Counted from the stretch's first letter, positions 27,201 through 36,976 are shown. The stretch: 64,000 nucleotides of DNA from Saprospiraceae bacterium (GCA_020631235.1 JAHDHQ010000002.1:206336-270335); one strand, 5' to 3'. The notes: generated from the letters alone by a model not told the origin. Program-made: numbers and translations.

Positions 27201-30200
27201 GAGTACCAATTTTGATCATTCGTACAAACGACTTCTTCTATAGAAATACTTGGAGTAGGATTTACCATTAATTCAACATCCATCATGGCCATACAACCAT
27301 TTGCATCTGTCACAATTACTGTATAATCACCGGCATCAGACAGCTCTGTATTATTAATGATAGGGTTTTGCACATTAGCACTAAATCCATTGGGTCCAGA
27401 CCATTGGACAGTAAAAGGGCCGGTTCCTCCTGTAATCATAGTACTAAACATAGCAGCATCACCTTCGCAAACTGGAGGAACATCAATAATCACTGTAGGA
27501 TTAGGGTGAACAGTAATAGTCACCGGAGTCCTCACAGTGCTGAAACAATCATCTATAATATTCATCGCTGCGGCATAATAAGTATATACACCTGGAGTTA
27601 ATATTCCTGTTGGAGTATAACAAAGACTAGATTCCAATAATATATTACCGCCCATTGCTGCATCATACCAAAATACAGTTTCATTAGAACCTACAGATAC
27701 ACAAATCGTCGGATTGGGTTCGCCTTCACAAATTTCAGCAGGGATAGGATTTATGGGCGCTTCCACTGGTGGACAAGAACAGTCTGGCGGATTAATCGTC
27801 TCGCTTACTTGACAATTTGCTATAACAGCGGTTAAAGTTACACTTTGTCCGTTAGGTATATTGAGCACTTGGTTTCCAAGGATGGTTCCTAGATTACTGC
27901 TGACCATTCCATTCGAAGAGAAAGTCACTGTGTAACTATTATTATCTTGGGAACATAGTACTTCTTCAATGTTTAACCATGGCGCTGGTTCTACGACAAG
28001 CTCCACTTCAGCCATATCAAAACATCCATTTGCATCTGATACTGTCACATAATAAGTGCCTTCATTTAGAGAAGTAGCATTTGTAATTTGTGGGTTTTGA
28101 TCACTTGCACTAAAGTTTCCTGGGCCTGTCCACTGGTAAGTGTATGGAGCTGTGCCTCCGGATACCACACTACTTATAAAAATAATATCTCCTTCACATA
28201 CAGGTGGTGCCATGACCATTATCATAGGATTAGGGTATACATATAAAAATACAGGAGTTCGCGTATTACTTGTACATGCCGTATCATCATCATAAGTCTC
28301 TGTATAAAAGACATAAACGCCTGAGGTAAAAATACCTAATGGTGTAAAGCTTGTACCCATGCCTAAAAGGTTACCGCCAATAGGAGCATCATACCAAAAA
28401 ACAGTGCTGCCTGGATCAACAGTCACCATTAATGTAGGAGTAGGTTCGCCTTCGCAAATTTCACCATCTATTGGATTAATTGGTGGAGCAATCATGGGAC
28501 ATGAACAATCAGGATGCATTACTGAGCTCGTGATTATGCAGTCATTTAAGACTGAAGTGATGAGTACATCTACATCGGCCGGAATATTGATGACTTGGTT
28601 AGCCACAACATTTCCAGCTGAGCTGGTAACTTGACCATTGCTTATGAATGTAATCGTATAAAACATATCATTATCATCGCAAGAAACATCTGTAATTTCA
28701 AGTATGGGTAATTCGTCCACCACAGCATCAATGGACGCCTCAGTCGAGCATCCATTTGCATCTGTTACTGTTAACTCATAGAGGCCATCATTCAAGATTG
28801 TTGCATTATTGATAACAATGTTTTGATCAGCCGAGCTAAAGTTATTTGGACCTGACCACTCAAAGAAATAGGGAGAGGATCCACCGCTTAATGCTGCACT
28901 AATAAGCAAAGTTTCTTGCGCACAAATAGGGTCTGTTTCAAGTACCACATTTGGGGCTGGGTGCACGATGATAAAAACTTCCGTCCGAGTGGAGCTTGCG
29001 CAATTATCATCTAGATTATAGCTTTCTGCATAAAAGGTATTAAGGCCTATATTTAGAGGACCATTAGGTGTAAACACCGTAGTATTACTGGCTAAAAGTA
29101 GTCCTCCCGTAGGTGCATTATACCAATTTACTGATTGATTCGCAGCCACGGTAACACTGACAGAAGGTATCGGATCTCCTTCACAAATTTCCGCATGCAT
29201 AGGATTTAAAGGAGGGGCGATCATTGGACACTCACATTCAGGAGAAGCAACATCTATCTGTACATCACAACTACCAAGGAAAGAAGAGACAACAACATTG
29301 GTTCCGATAGGAATATTAATAATCTGGTTATTTACGATCGATCCCGCAGAGGTACTTACATTGCCGTTGCTACTAAAATCGATGACGTAACTATTATTAT
29401 CTACAGCACACATGACATTTGTAATGACAAGAAAAGGTAATGGCTCAATCTCTACATCAATATCGGCTTGACTGACACATCCAAATGCATCGATTAAGAT
29501 CAGTGTGTAGTTTCCTGCATCATTAGTATTTGCCATGGTTATGACAGGATCCTCAACATTGGAACTATAACCATTAGGACCTGTCCAAAAGTACATAAAA
29601 GGAGCTGTACCTCCTGAGATTGTCGCTTCAATACTTGCTGTTCCTCCCGCACATACTGGCATAGTAGTCAATTGGATTTCAGGAATATCATGGATAATTA
29701 GATAAACTTCTGTCCGATCTGGGCTTGGGCATTCAGCAGGAATATTTGTTGTTTCTGCATAGTATGTATACACACCTGGTGCCAATGGCCCTGAAGGAGT
29801 AAAGTTTAGAGTATTTGAAGCCAATAAATTACCATTTACGGCTGCATCATACCAATTTACACTTAGGCCTGACTCAACGGTAACGCTTAAAGTTGGAATA
29901 GCTTCATCTTCACATATCTCTCCATTGACTGGATTCGTAGGAGGGAAAAAATCAGGGCAGCCACAATCTAGTCCTTCGACCAAAACAAATCTATAGCAAC
30001 CATTTAACTCGGCAATTAAAGTTACATCTTGTCCGTCGGGAATATTAATCACTTGATTACCTACAATGGTTCCATTAGAAGCTGTTACTGTACCATTGGT
30101 TTGGAAAGTAATCGTAAAGGTGTTTACTCCATCATCACAATTTGTTGCGGTTATGTCCAATGTCGGGAGATCTTGTAAGATTACATCAATGCTTTGTGTG

Positions 30201-33200
30201 TCCGAACAAGTATTACCGGAATACACAGTCACCGTATACGTTCCTGACATGTTTATATTAGCATTAGGAATGATTGGGTTCTGATTCATTGAAGAGAAAC
30301 CATTAGGGCCTGTCCAACTAAAAATAAAGGGCCCAGAAGCTCCACTAACTGTTGCATACAGCTCTATGTCTGTAGTAGTACATACAGGACTATTGGAACT
30401 TACTTGCAGTACTGGATTTTCATTCACAAAAATAGTGACCGGTGTCCTCGTGTTACTTGAGCAATCATTTGATGGGTCATATGCTTCTGCATAGAAGGTA
30501 TGCAGACCTACACCTAACACCCCATTAGGAGTATATGTCAAGCTATTAGCTAATAATAAATTTCCCCCCATACCTGCATCATACCAATTAACGCTGATGC
30601 CTGGACCAACAGAAACACTGATGCTAGGATTATTTTCTCCTTCACAAATCTCAGCGTGTTGTGGATTAATGGGTGGATTGATAGTAGGGCAAGGACACTC
30701 AGGGGACATGACTGGAATTTCTACCGTACAGCCATTGAGCGAAGCCGTTACCACTATATCTGTCCCTATAGGTATGTTTATAATCTGATTTCCACTCACT
30801 ACACCTCCTGTGGTACTGACCGTACCATTGGTGGAGAACACCACAAAGTAATTATCTAAACCATCTGTACATTCAGTTATATCGATACTCAACATTGGAT
30901 CTTCAAAAACTTGCATATCTACCATGGCTGTTTCTGTACATCCATTTGCATCTGTCACTAATACTGTGTACACACCTGACATTTCTGTCGTGGCATTTGG
31001 AATCACAGGGTTTTGTAAAGTTGATTGATAGCCATTAGGGCCCAACCAACTATAAAAATATGGAGCTGTACCGTTCATGACATTGACAAATAACATAATC
31101 TCATCCACTTCGCAGGTAGGCGAATTTCCCGTGGCATTTAGAACCATATCACAATCAAAACAAGGGACCACAGTAATGGTAGATTCTGCCACACTTGCAC
31201 AACCATTAGTATTGTCTGTAACTGTTACATAATAAGTTGTGGTGGATTGAGGAGTTGCTTCTGGTTGCTGGATAAATGGATTGTTTAAACTTACTTGAGG
31301 GCTCCAAGAAATAGAATAGTCCCCCATATCTGGAGGCGTTATTTGTAAGTCCAATAGTATAGGAGCATCCTCGATACAATATTCAAAATCACCAATATTT
31401 AATATAGGCGCTTCTTGTGGACTTACGACAACAAGTGCATCTGCTGAGGTTATGCAACCAAAAATTTGATCTTCGATAACTACCGTATAGTTAGTGGTTT
31501 CGTCTGGACAAGCCAGCGTTTCGTTGGATGTAGGGTCTGAAAGTCCATTTGCTGGAGACCACACATAATTATGGTTATCAAAAAATGGTGCTTGCAGCAA
31601 TACACATCCGTTTTCACACACAGTACTCGTTACAAGATCTGGTACATCATTTCCTAAAACCGTAACGGTTACTTGATCATCATTTTGACAAGAGCCGTTT
31701 ATTTCTGTTAAATTAAATTGGAAAACACCAGTAGAAGGAGGCGTAAAAATGGGTGTAGGGCAATTACTACAACTCAAGCCAGCTGAAGGTGTCCAGATAA
31801 ATTGATCAGATGTACTTGGGGTACCTATGGTGACACTCTCCTCTAAGCAGATCACGTAATCTTGCCCTGCATTTGGCAATACAGATGGTATTACAGTGAT
31901 ATCATCTGAAGCCGAACAGCCATCTTCATAATATACAGTCAAGGTATAGGTCTGTTCAATTAACGTATTGCTAGTAGGATTCGGGCAATCATCACAGGAT
32001 AGATTAACGTTAGGTGTCCACTGAAAAACACCCACACCTGTAGGTGCACTATCTCCAATAGAAACTGGTCCATCACTCGGACAATAAGTCAAGGGTCCAC
32101 CTAAGTCAAAGGAATAATCTGGGACGGTTACGATGACGTTATCCGTTACAGTAAATTCACAACCAGGGAATTGTGCAGAAACTGTATAAATGGTGGTTGT
32201 ACTCGGGGATGCTAAGGGTTGGGCACAATCAACGCATGAAAGATCGTTTGTTGGTGACCAACTATAAGTGACTCCATTGATAGGTTCCGGACCTATCTGT
32301 ATCGGTTCATTACCAGGGCAGTAAACTACGTCAGGGGCATCTTCCAAAGCTATATCATCATTGACCGTTATATTTACTACATCAGTATCAAAACATTTAG
32401 CCAGATCGGTTACGGTTAAGGTAAACTCTAAATCAGTGACGACCAAAACCTCTGGTTGAGGTGAGTTTTCGTTAGTACCATTTTGCCATGGAGCGTTGAC
32501 GGGTTCCCAATTATATGACCATGTTCCATTACTTATATCTGGAATACCTAAGGTTATAATACCACCCGAACAAATTTCAATATCATCTCCTGCGTCTGCT
32601 AATACGTCAGAAACATCTATGGTTGCAGTATCTAAAGCAACACACCCAGTTTCGGTTTCTGTAACTGTTACATAATACTCTTCGTCAAATTGGGCTATAA
32701 TGCTTGGATTTGATTCATTCGAAACATAATTATTGGGTCCTGCCCACTCGTACTCGTAACCCACTACAGGAGCTTGTCCCAGATCTACTACTGTACCCAC
32801 ACAAACTTCATGGTCTTGAGCCATAAAAACTGGAATCGAATAATTAGGATTATTAACATCTATAGTTGCAGAACAAAGGAAATTATCAAATAAGTCAGTA
32901 ATTGTAAGGGTGTATACAATGTTATCCATTGTAGTCACATTAGTAGTGGCAGAATTAGGGTCAGATAATCCTGTTGTAGGTGTCCAGGTGTATTGTAATT
33001 CATTCTGAGCATAACCTGTCACTGATGCAAAACCATTTAAGGTAAGTTCTCCTCCATCGATCAGTAAGGGACAACCGAGTGGTTCTATGCTAATATCGAT
33101 ATTACATCCATCACAACCTTCTGGAACATTTACCTCATCTATGCAAGTAGTGCCATTATAGCTAACTTCTAATTGGTAGGTTGCTGTACCACCTACCGAG

Positions 33201-36200
33201 GCTGACACCATAACTTGAGCTGTATTGGTTGGAGGTGTTATAGTACCTATGCCGGGTGTTAAATTGGTCCACATATACGTAGGATTCAGATCCGTCTGTG
33301 GTGGATCTCCTACGATCCTAGGTCCACAAAAATCAATCCCAGCATCGGTATTAAGAAATGCTACTTCTACTTCATCTTCATAAACACAATCTCCCATGAT
33401 AGCCTGTAAAGTATAGATTAAAGGTTGGTTATCCGGTACTTGGTTGAAAAAAGGAGTGACTGTAGCTGTTGCACCAGTGTTATTAGATAAAAACAAGGAA
33501 GGTGACCAAAGGTAAGTGAAACCTTCATCCATGGTTCCTATATTAGCTGGAGTAGTGTTACAAGACACGACATCTGGTCCAGCAAAATTGGCTGATGGTG
33601 CGGGTACTTGATTTACGGTTACTTCATCAAAGGTGCTACAAGGACCAGTAGGTGTATCTAGCGTCAACATTAAAAAATAGGTAGTTGTCGTTGTAGGGTT
33701 AGCAATTGGTTGAGCAATATTTGGATTGTCTAGGCCCGTGATGGGTGACCATGAGTATGTGGCTCCGGTTAATCCAGGTAGAGGTGCTGTACCAATTTGT
33801 ACAGGAGTTCCTAAACAAACCGTTTGGTCTGGTCCAGCATCTGCCGCCACTGGTGTAATTACCGTCTGCCCTATCTGAGAGCAACCATTGGCATCTGTGA
33901 CAACCACCGTAAATATGGTAGTTTCTGTGACTGTAGCAGTCGGGTTTGCTAAGGTTTCATCATCTAGAAATGCTTCCATATCCCAATCATAACTATATGG
34001 CGTAGCTCCATTGCTTGCGGTGGGCATCCCACCAATCGTTATAGCTTCTCCTGGACAAGTATAAAAGGGTGGTCCAGCGTCCACTTGTAGAGCTACCATA
34101 TCATTTACTTCGACCGTTGCTACATTAGAAATATTAACAATACCTGTACATTCAAATGAAGCCACTCTTCTATAATATTGAGTAATGTTCGTTACAAAAG
34201 GTAAGTAATTTTGGGTGATGCCGATGGGTATATCATCCCAAGGTCCTGCAGGATCATCTGCTTGTTGCCATTGATAACTTGCTTCTACTTCTGGATGATC
34301 AATAGTTGTTGTTCCATAATTTATTTGAGGCAAAATATTGGTAGCAAAAACTTGATTACCTATAAGCTCTTCGGCTACTCCAAATTGACAAGTAACTTGA
34401 TCACTGGGACTGATAATATTATCAGTTATTCCTACAATAGGTGTAAATTTTGTGATTACACCAGCTCTTCCGGCCGTGGTAGAAGATTGAAAGGCATTTG
34501 TGGTTACTGGTGATTGCGGATCACCACAAAAAGCAAAGTAAACATCTTCTCCAAATACTTCTAAGTCATCTGGGAATTGGCCTTTAGTGGCCCCACCAAA
34601 ATAAGTAGAGTATACTAATACTCCAGTATCTTCCTTAAACATACCAAGCCCTGGCTGATCCCCACCCTGAGACAATTCTTGAACAGCATAATCAGAGATT
34701 GGGAAGTTAGCAGAATTTATATATCCGAGCACATAAACAAATCCATTTGCGACTTCAATATCTTCTCCTCTGTCAATATTTTCTCCAGAATAATAAGTTG
34801 CCCAATCATATTGTCCACCAATAGTAAACTTTCCTACTACTATTTCACTGTACCAAATAGCATCTTGGGATGCAGGTCCTAAGAGGTTGGATGAAACTAC
34901 AAAGTCGACGTTTGTATCAGCTATAAAATATATGTAGCCATTTTCAACTTCAATATTGGTAATGTTTTCTCCACCGCTTTCACCTATCAGGTTATTACCA
35001 TTTAGATAAGTAGACCAATTTGTATTCCCTGAATTATCTAAGCTTGCCAGCCAACAATCATAACCAACCACGACTTCTTGGTATGCTCCTGCTGAAGCTA
35101 TATCAGAAGAATTACTACCTCCTCCCAAATAAAAACTGGTTCCATCAAAATCAAAATCATTAATTAGATCATATCCATCACCCCCAATATAAGTTACCCA
35201 AAGAGCATCTCCATCTGTTTGAAATTGGGCTATGTAGCCATCATTTGAACCGCCAATAGTCGGTTGGGCAGCGTTTAGAACTGGTAAATCTGTGGAGGCT
35301 GTCCCTGCTACCGCGAGCGTAAAATTAGCTCCATCCAAGATAATATCAACTGGACGTCCTTCGAAATCTGAACCACCTAAATATGAAATCCAATTCATTG
35401 CTCCGGTATTAAAATCAAGAGCCCCTAAAAAATTATCGGTATTTCCTTGATATGTAGGTTGATAAGCATCCATAAGTACATCTAAATCATCCGAACTTGT
35501 AGTACCGGCAAAGTAAATACTAGTCCCATCTGACTCGAAAATTAAATTACCTTCTCTCGATGATCCTCCTATATATGTAGACCAATTTAAAGTACCTGAA
35601 TCAGTAAAACTGGCCATAAAAGTTTCGATGCTACCTCCATAATTTTCTTGATAGACACCTGGGGTGGTTGGTAAATCTTCTGAAACAGTAGTCCCTCCAA
35701 TTAAAATTGTCCCATTTACAATTTCCAACTTAACGTCCGATTCAGTAGACGATCCTCCAAAATAAGTTGCCCATTCTAGTTGACCAGCATGATTCAATTT
35801 GGCGACATAGGCATCTACTTTATCATCATAAGTAGTTTGGAATACGCCTGCGGTTACTGGAAAATCTGTAGATTGCGTCGAACCTACTGCATAAACCCCA
35901 GCTCCATTTACGTCTATTTCGTAAATTTCTCCTGTGTTTGTGCCTTCTAAAAAAGTACTCCACTCTAGAACTATGGGATCTATAATTAAAAAGGCAGATT
36001 CATCATAATCCCCTAAGGAAAAGCTTATTTGATTTGATTCCACTTTAAATGCCACTTCCACTTCTACTTCTTCTTCATTTATCATTTGGTAAGCATAGGG
36101 TTTGCTTCCGAATAAGTCTCCGAAAGGAGAAGCCATTTTTAATCTGCCATCCTGAGCGACAGATAACTTGTCAAAACCTGATAATTTATATTGTATGGCA

Positions 36201-36724
36201 TTAGGGTCTTCGCATGGTGCAATTATAAAATCATATTCAAGTAATTGGTCTCCCCTACTATAATATCTTAAGTCTATACCATCATATAAATTTTCGATCC
36301 AAAGCTCCTTTGCTACTTCCTGCCGCTTTACATCGTTTTTTATAAGATAGGTGTGCTTCGCCTCATCCTGTTCTTTGAGTATGTATTCATTATTAGGGCT
36401 TTTATTAACAAATTCTGTGATCCACGAAAACCCTTGCGTTTTATCTGCATTATACACCCATGAGAAAATGTTATCATCGGTAAAGCCTACATTTATTTGA
36501 TCAGAAAGTAAGGTGTAATTATATGTTTCGGGATAATTCCCAATATTTTTTTTGAACCTTAAATCTTCCGAATACTTTTTGATTAGTTGATCATAATTTA
36601 TGGGTTTTTTATCCATTAAAGATGAAGCATTAGCATTATAACTTAATGCTGATAAAAAACACGAAACTAAGATTAAGGAAAGTACAACTTTAGAAGTTGC
36701 GAACAACAAGCTTGATGATCTCAT
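21233..36724 (-). CDS. giant T9SS-secreted SBBP / Ig-like / DUF11 / SdrD_B protein (5163 aa)
   Basis: This is a 5163-residue secreted protein with a signal peptide of about 1-33. A DUF7948-like N-terminal domain (about 40-255, ending SAFLIIDPIVLEWSTF) leads into an SBBP-type beta-propeller (about 255-765, blades with WATYFGGSS and WSTYIGGSS). Then come many single PKD/Ig-like domains (about 770-2000, motifs such as YSWSP-x-x-x-L and DANGC). Nine copies of a composite of about 243 residues occupy about 2000-4040. Two DUF11 domains (about 4160 and 4310), four SdrD_B-like domains (about 4490-4970), an FN3-like domain and a T9SS type A sorting domain (IYPNPTNRYFTIEL, about 5079-5163) complete it. 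It is probably a surface adhesin or matrix protein. It starts at ATG 36724 with a leader of about 80 nt. No frameshift interrupts 15.5 kb. Its C-terminal module is related to the two giant genes upstream. Confidence 0.85.
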   Translation of the reverse strand: MRSSSLLFATSKVVLSLILVSCFLSALSYNANASSLMDKKPINYDQLIKKYSEDLRFKKNIGNYPETYNYTLLSDQINVGFTDDNIFSWVYNADKTQGFSWITEFVNKSPNNEYILKEQDEAKHTYLIKNDVKRQEVAKELWIENLYDGIDLRYYSRGDQLLEYDFIIAPCEDPNAIQYKLSGFDKLSVAQDGRLKMASPFGDLFGSKPYAYQMINEEEVEVEVAFKVESNQISFSLGDYDESAFLIIDPIVLEWSTFLEGTNTGEIYEIDVNGAGVYAVGSTQSTDFPVTAGVFQTTYDDKVDAYVAKLNHAGQLEWATYFGGSSTESDVKLEIVNGTILIGGTTVSEDLPTTPGVYQENYGGSIETFMASFTDSGTLNWSTYIGGSSREGNLIFESDGTSIYFAGTTSSDDLDVLMDAYQPTYQGNTDNFLGALDFNTGAMNWISYLGGSDFEGRPVDIILDGANFTLAVAGTASTDLPVLNAAQPTIGGSNDGYIAQFQTDGDALWVTYIGGDGYDLINDFDFDGTSFYLGGGSNSSDIASAGAYQEVVVGYDCWLASLDNSGNTNWSTYLNGNNLIGESGGENITNIEVENGYIYFIADTNVDFVVSSNLLGPASQDAIWYSEIVVGKFTIGGQYDWATYYSGENIDRGEDIEVANGFVYVLGYINSANFPISDYAVQELSQGGDQPGLGMFKEDTGVLVYSTYFGGATKGQFPDDLEVFGEDVYFAFCGDPQSPVTTNAFQSSTTAGRAGVITKFTPIVGITDNIISPSDQVTCQFGVAEELIGNQVFATNILPQINYGTTTIDHPEVEASYQWQQADDPAGPWDDIPIGITQNYLPFVTNITQYYRRVASFECTGIVNISNVATVEVNDMVALQVDAGPPFYTCPGEAITIGGMPTASNGATPYSYDWDMEAFLDDETLANPTATVTETTIFTVVVTDANGCSQIGQTVITPVAADAGPDQTVCLGTPVQIGTAPLPGLTGATYSWSPITGLDNPNIAQPIANPTTTTTYFLMLTLDTPTGPCSTFDEVTVNQVPAPSANFAGPDVVSCNTTPANIGTMDEGFTYLWSPSLFLSNNTGATATVTPFFNQVPDNQPLIYTLQAIMGDCVYEDEVEVAFLNTDAGIDFCGPRIVGDPPQTDLNPTYMWTNLTPGIGTITPPTNTAQVMVSASVGGTATYQLEVSYNGTTCIDEVNVPEGCDGCNIDISIEPLGCPLLIDGGELTLNGFASVTGYAQNELQYTWTPTTGLSDPNSATTNVTTMDNIVYTLTITDLFDNFLCSATIDVNNPNYSIPVFMAQDHEVCVGTVVDLGQAPVVGYEYEWAGPNNYVSNESNPSIIAQFDEEYYVTVTETETGCVALDTATIDVSDVLADAGDDIEICSGGIITLGIPDISNGTWSYNWEPVNAPWQNGTNENSPQPEVLVVTDLEFTLTVTDLAKCFDTDVVNITVNDDIALEDAPDVVYCPGNEPIQIGPEPINGVTYSWSPTNDLSCVDCAQPLASPSTTTIYTVSAQFPGCEFTVTDNVIVTVPDYSFDLGGPLTYCPSDGPVSIGDSAPTGVGVFQWTPNVNLSCDDCPNPTSNTLIEQTYTLTVYYEDGCSASDDITVIPSVLPNAGQDYVICLEESVTIGTPSTSDQFIWTPSAGLSCSNCPTPIFTPPSTGVFQFNLTEINGSCQNDDQVTVTVLGNDVPDLVTSTVCENGCVLLQAPFFDNHNYVWSPANGLSDPTSNETLACPDETTNYTVVIEDQIFGCITSADALVVVSPQEAPILNIGDFEYCIEDAPILLDLQITPPDMGDYSISWSPQVSLNNPFIQQPEATPQSTTTYYVTVTDNTNGCASVAESTITVVPCFDCDMVLNATGNSPTCEVDEIMLFVNVMNGTAPYFYSWLGPNGYQSTLQNPVIPNATTEMSGVYTVLVTDANGCTETAMVDMQVFEDPMLSIDITECTDGLDNYFVVFSTNGTVSTTGGVVSGNQIINIPIGTDIVVTASLNGCTVEIPVMSPECPCPTINPPINPQHAEICEGENNPSISVSVGPGISVNWYDAGMGGNLLLANSLTYTPNGVLGVGLHTFYAEAYDPSNDCSSNTRTPVTIFVNENPVLQVSSNSPVCTTTDIELYATVSGASGPFIFSWTGPNGFSSMNQNPIIPNANINMSGTYTVTVYSGNTCSDTQSIDVILQDLPTLDITATNCDDGVNTFTITFQTNGTVTASNGTIVGNQVINIPDGQDVTLIAELNGCYRFVLVEGLDCGCPDFFPPTNPVNGEICEDEAIPTLSVTVESGLSVNWYDAAVNGNLLASNTLNFTPSGPLAPGVYTYYAETTNIPAECPSPDRTEVYLIIHDIPEIQLTTMPVCAGGTASIEATISGGTAPFMYFWTGPNGYSSNVEDPVITMANTNDAGNYTLILIDAFGCVSQADIDVEIEPLPFLVITNVMCAVDNNSYVIDFSSNGNVSTSAGSIVNNQIINIPIGTNVVVSSFLGSCDVQIDVASPECECPMIAPPLNPMHAEICEGDPIPSVSVTVAANQSVNWYNAPTGGLLLASNTTVFTPNGPLNIGLNTFYAESYNLDDNCASSTRTEVFIIVHPAPNVVLETDPICAQETLLISAALSGGSSPYFFEWSGPNNFSSADQNIVINNATILNDGLYELTVTDANGCSTEASIDAVVDELPILEITDVSCDDNDMFYTITFISNGQVTSSAGNVVANQVINIPADVDVLITSVLNDCIITSSVMHPDCSCPMIAPPINPIDGEICEGEPTPTLMVTVDPGSTVFWYDAPIGGNLLGMGTSFTPLGIFTSGVYVFYTETYDDDTACTSNTRTPVFLYVYPNPMIMVMAPPVCEGDIIFISSVVSGGTAPYTYQWTGPGNFSASDQNPQITNATSLNEGTYYVTVSDANGCFDMAEVELVVEPAPWLNIEEVLCSQDNNSYTVTFSSNGMVSSNLGTILGNQVLNIPNGQSVTLTAVIANCQVSETINPPDCSCPPVEAPINPIPAEICEGEPNPTICVSVGSNETVFWYDAAMGGNILLESSLCYTPTGILTPGVYTYYAAAMNIIDDCFSTVRTPVTITVHPNPTVIIDVPPVCEGDAAMFSTMITGGTGPFTVQWSGPNGFSANVQNPIINNTELSDAGDYTVIVTDANGCMAMMDVELMVNPTPSISIEEVVCTNDQNWYSISFNATGNVTSNIGTLVGNQVIDIPVGQHVSLTVTLGDCVITVSVNSPICECPHIDPPINPISAEVCEGEPNPTVCVSVGMDETVFWYDAPVGGNILLESALCFTPSGSLTPGVYTYYAAAINIVDDCFSTTRTPVTITVHPNPIVMVNDQEVCEGENAVFTLNIIGGQAPYVYQWSGPNGSVSMSQNLLVTNAQEEDEGIYMVMVIDANGCVGTGQGELIVRPNPILEIVDRVCSDDQETYSIQFMSNGVVTSSAGTIIANQVVDIPSGAVVTLTATLADCVSSLAVNPPDCSCPMVMAPVNPINAEICLGETTPTVSVTVGANQEVNWYDAPSGGNLIASGTNSFTPTGTLVVGTYTYYAETVNLIDNCISDARTPVTIVVHDLPNITGTNIETCAEQDVAINIGINSTSSIGTISWTGPNNFTSSQEDFVLSNVDASDAGDYSVIVTTVHGCQAELTIELIVNELPIINILDRVCDQGNDFYTVFFNSNGLVTSNVGEVQTDRIINIPADQDVCLSASLGLCSIEEKITAPDCTCPFVFQPINPMNADICVGDANPTISAEVDPPLTINWYDAVLNGNLLLENSLTFTPVGDLVVGTYTFYAETYDPVDNCVSSTRTPVNIRVSEIPTIHLMTSPICEGESLEVMSTVTGLFDDAVYSWTGPQNFQSSEQNISIPNASSLNEGTYVLTVLTEENCMASQMIETIVNPTPELELIEVVCQGVDEPYAVIFNAEGTVSSSFGTIVANQVMDIPSGQGITLTASIGDCQTSLVIMAPDCSCPEVTAPINPSHTEICLSDDVPSLSVEVPDGVSVNWYDAAVGGTLLLANSTLFTPPNPSTAGVTSYYTEAIIPGTICMSEERTPVFFTVNDCPCEISLTTTFDCYDNNTSWDVNDDYIEVSIETDMQYGSGSYQVSIDGLIIGDITNVNDAFTIIGNGLGDSPMLRADGSSSYVIRVFDSEDHTCFEEFVVLSEPCSNDYFDLALIKENANANEYYSYGEQVTFDITVCNQGSLQATDVLVHDYITAGYLFDASLNPAWTYGNGVLETSIDQIDVDQCHTLKLLLQVQPEVLDPNEWINYAEIVSAKNETGIDMSAWDVDSTPGSDTEAERGVKPGDPSDNNLTSMDKGGEEDDHDPAGVQIVDLALRKYTDRIEYQVDDLVVFYLDIFNQGNVDAHGINIVDYLSSGYTFDASINDGWSIRPDGNLSYTLDQLMSGESTQIALGLHVFSDASSMLGDWYNEAEISAAFDQDGQALSDADSRLDDDPSNDNDLIDGPDEDEIFNGDDNDDVIDELANDPYNNGDDDEDDNDAVEILVSSRLGDFVWKDLNGNGLQEMEEPGIANVVVNLFDCNGNFIANTTTNNEGFYSFDNVSPGEYQLQFDISGLDEECLFTKVDASLDSQLNSDVNFGGWTGCISVNIGQQRLDIDAGLVALASLGNYVWHDRNGDGIAQASESPVPGVRVDLLDKLGNFVDFKITDENGHYVFSQLYPGEYYLRFTASEEYEFTLANKGGDDRNDSDVDGSNGIGTTQIITVESGEYDDSWDAGVFICAKLGELVWLDAEKNDVFDDFENGINGIKVEVFKQIEGDYILYDFVYTDVKPGTPSDDGYWKMCLPPGNYYLRYSQPPFGLVTVRPNVGVNDAVDSEVTDENGMNTTASFTLVSGEDKCDISAGYYAMAMIGDRVWLDADGDGQQDLNEPGIEGVAVEIRSADNTYTSIEYTDENGFYEVDELKAKDYYLKVVPPSGYQLTLAKIGDEETDSDIDHTNGPNTTQTISLNSGDVMPHLDAGLVGSVLADQWIDLSAESKVDHNKLTWNSNNQSDLTAYTLYRSFDGISFTELAYKAIDPENESNYVFLDFNLENTGNYYYKVTSMRDDGSEVSSDIVQLFVHQPSSKSGLKASIYPNPTNRYFTIELYIDGDVEECWFTMFDARGAKTKQAVLLDSDIEKGWHKYQIDGGDILAGMYEIQLRLDDRFIQKKIIKIDNN
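24590..30710 (-). repeat. 9 composite Ig-like repeats of about 730 bp
   Basis: Each unit starts at a C-x-CP motif, then PPINP-x-x-AEICEGE, VNWYDA-x-x-GGNLL, FTP-x-G-x-L-x-x-G-x-YTYYAE and RTPVTI-x-V-H-x-NP (an Ig_7/CHU_C-associated domain). A PKD-like GG-x-APY-x-YQWSGPNG domain and a third module with SNG-x-V-x-S-x-x-G-x-x-x-x-NQVINIP follow. Unit starts lie near 30700, 29957, 29235, 28505, 27780, 27050, 26320, 25595 and 24865, so the spacing is 722-743 bp. The ninth copy is truncated. Confidence 0.85.
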
Positions 36725-36810
36725 AATTGTTTGACTAAATGCGTTAAGTATTGATTTAGGTCAAACTATTACCAATCTAGGTGGACACTAACGGAAAGTG
36801 TGAACTATGA

Positions 36811-36857
36811 CAAAGATGTAAGTTAATAACATATTATTAAATTATATATATATAATT
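36811..36857 (-). promoter_or_regulatory. promoter with AT-rich dyads for the 5163-aa gene
   Basis: On the - strand CATCTTTG (36811-36818) is one base off TAnnTTTG, 87-94 bp before the ATG. Immediately upstream is an inverted repeat TTAATAA-CATA-TTATTAA (36823-36840), then an 18-bp perfect palindrome at 36840-36857. The AACATAT core lies 104-110 bp before the start codon, exactly as in front of the 7362-aa gene. Confidence 0.45.
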
Positions 36858-36948
36858 AATCTAGATGTAGCAGGACTGCTTTATTTACCTTTTCTTAGGT
36901 AGAAAATATTTAAATCTAGCGAAGTGTCATCAAACCAAATAAATAAAA

Positions 36949-36976
36949 AAAGCGAAATCGGGGGAGATTTCACTTT
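36949..36976 (-). terminator. second terminator between the giant genes
   Basis: Arms 36949-36959 and 36966-36976 pair over 11 positions with one mismatch, around a GGGGGA loop. On the - strand a long T-rich run follows (GCTTTTTTTATTTATTTGG). It would stop any transcript passing the first terminator at 37170-37198. Confidence 0.75.

Noticed and set aside
36640-36724. Lipoprotein signal (LVSC) in the 5163-aa protein
   Set aside because: Hydrophobic residues continue after the cysteine and a better signal peptidase I site (NANA-S) follows; the C-terminal sorting domain also argues for T9SS export.
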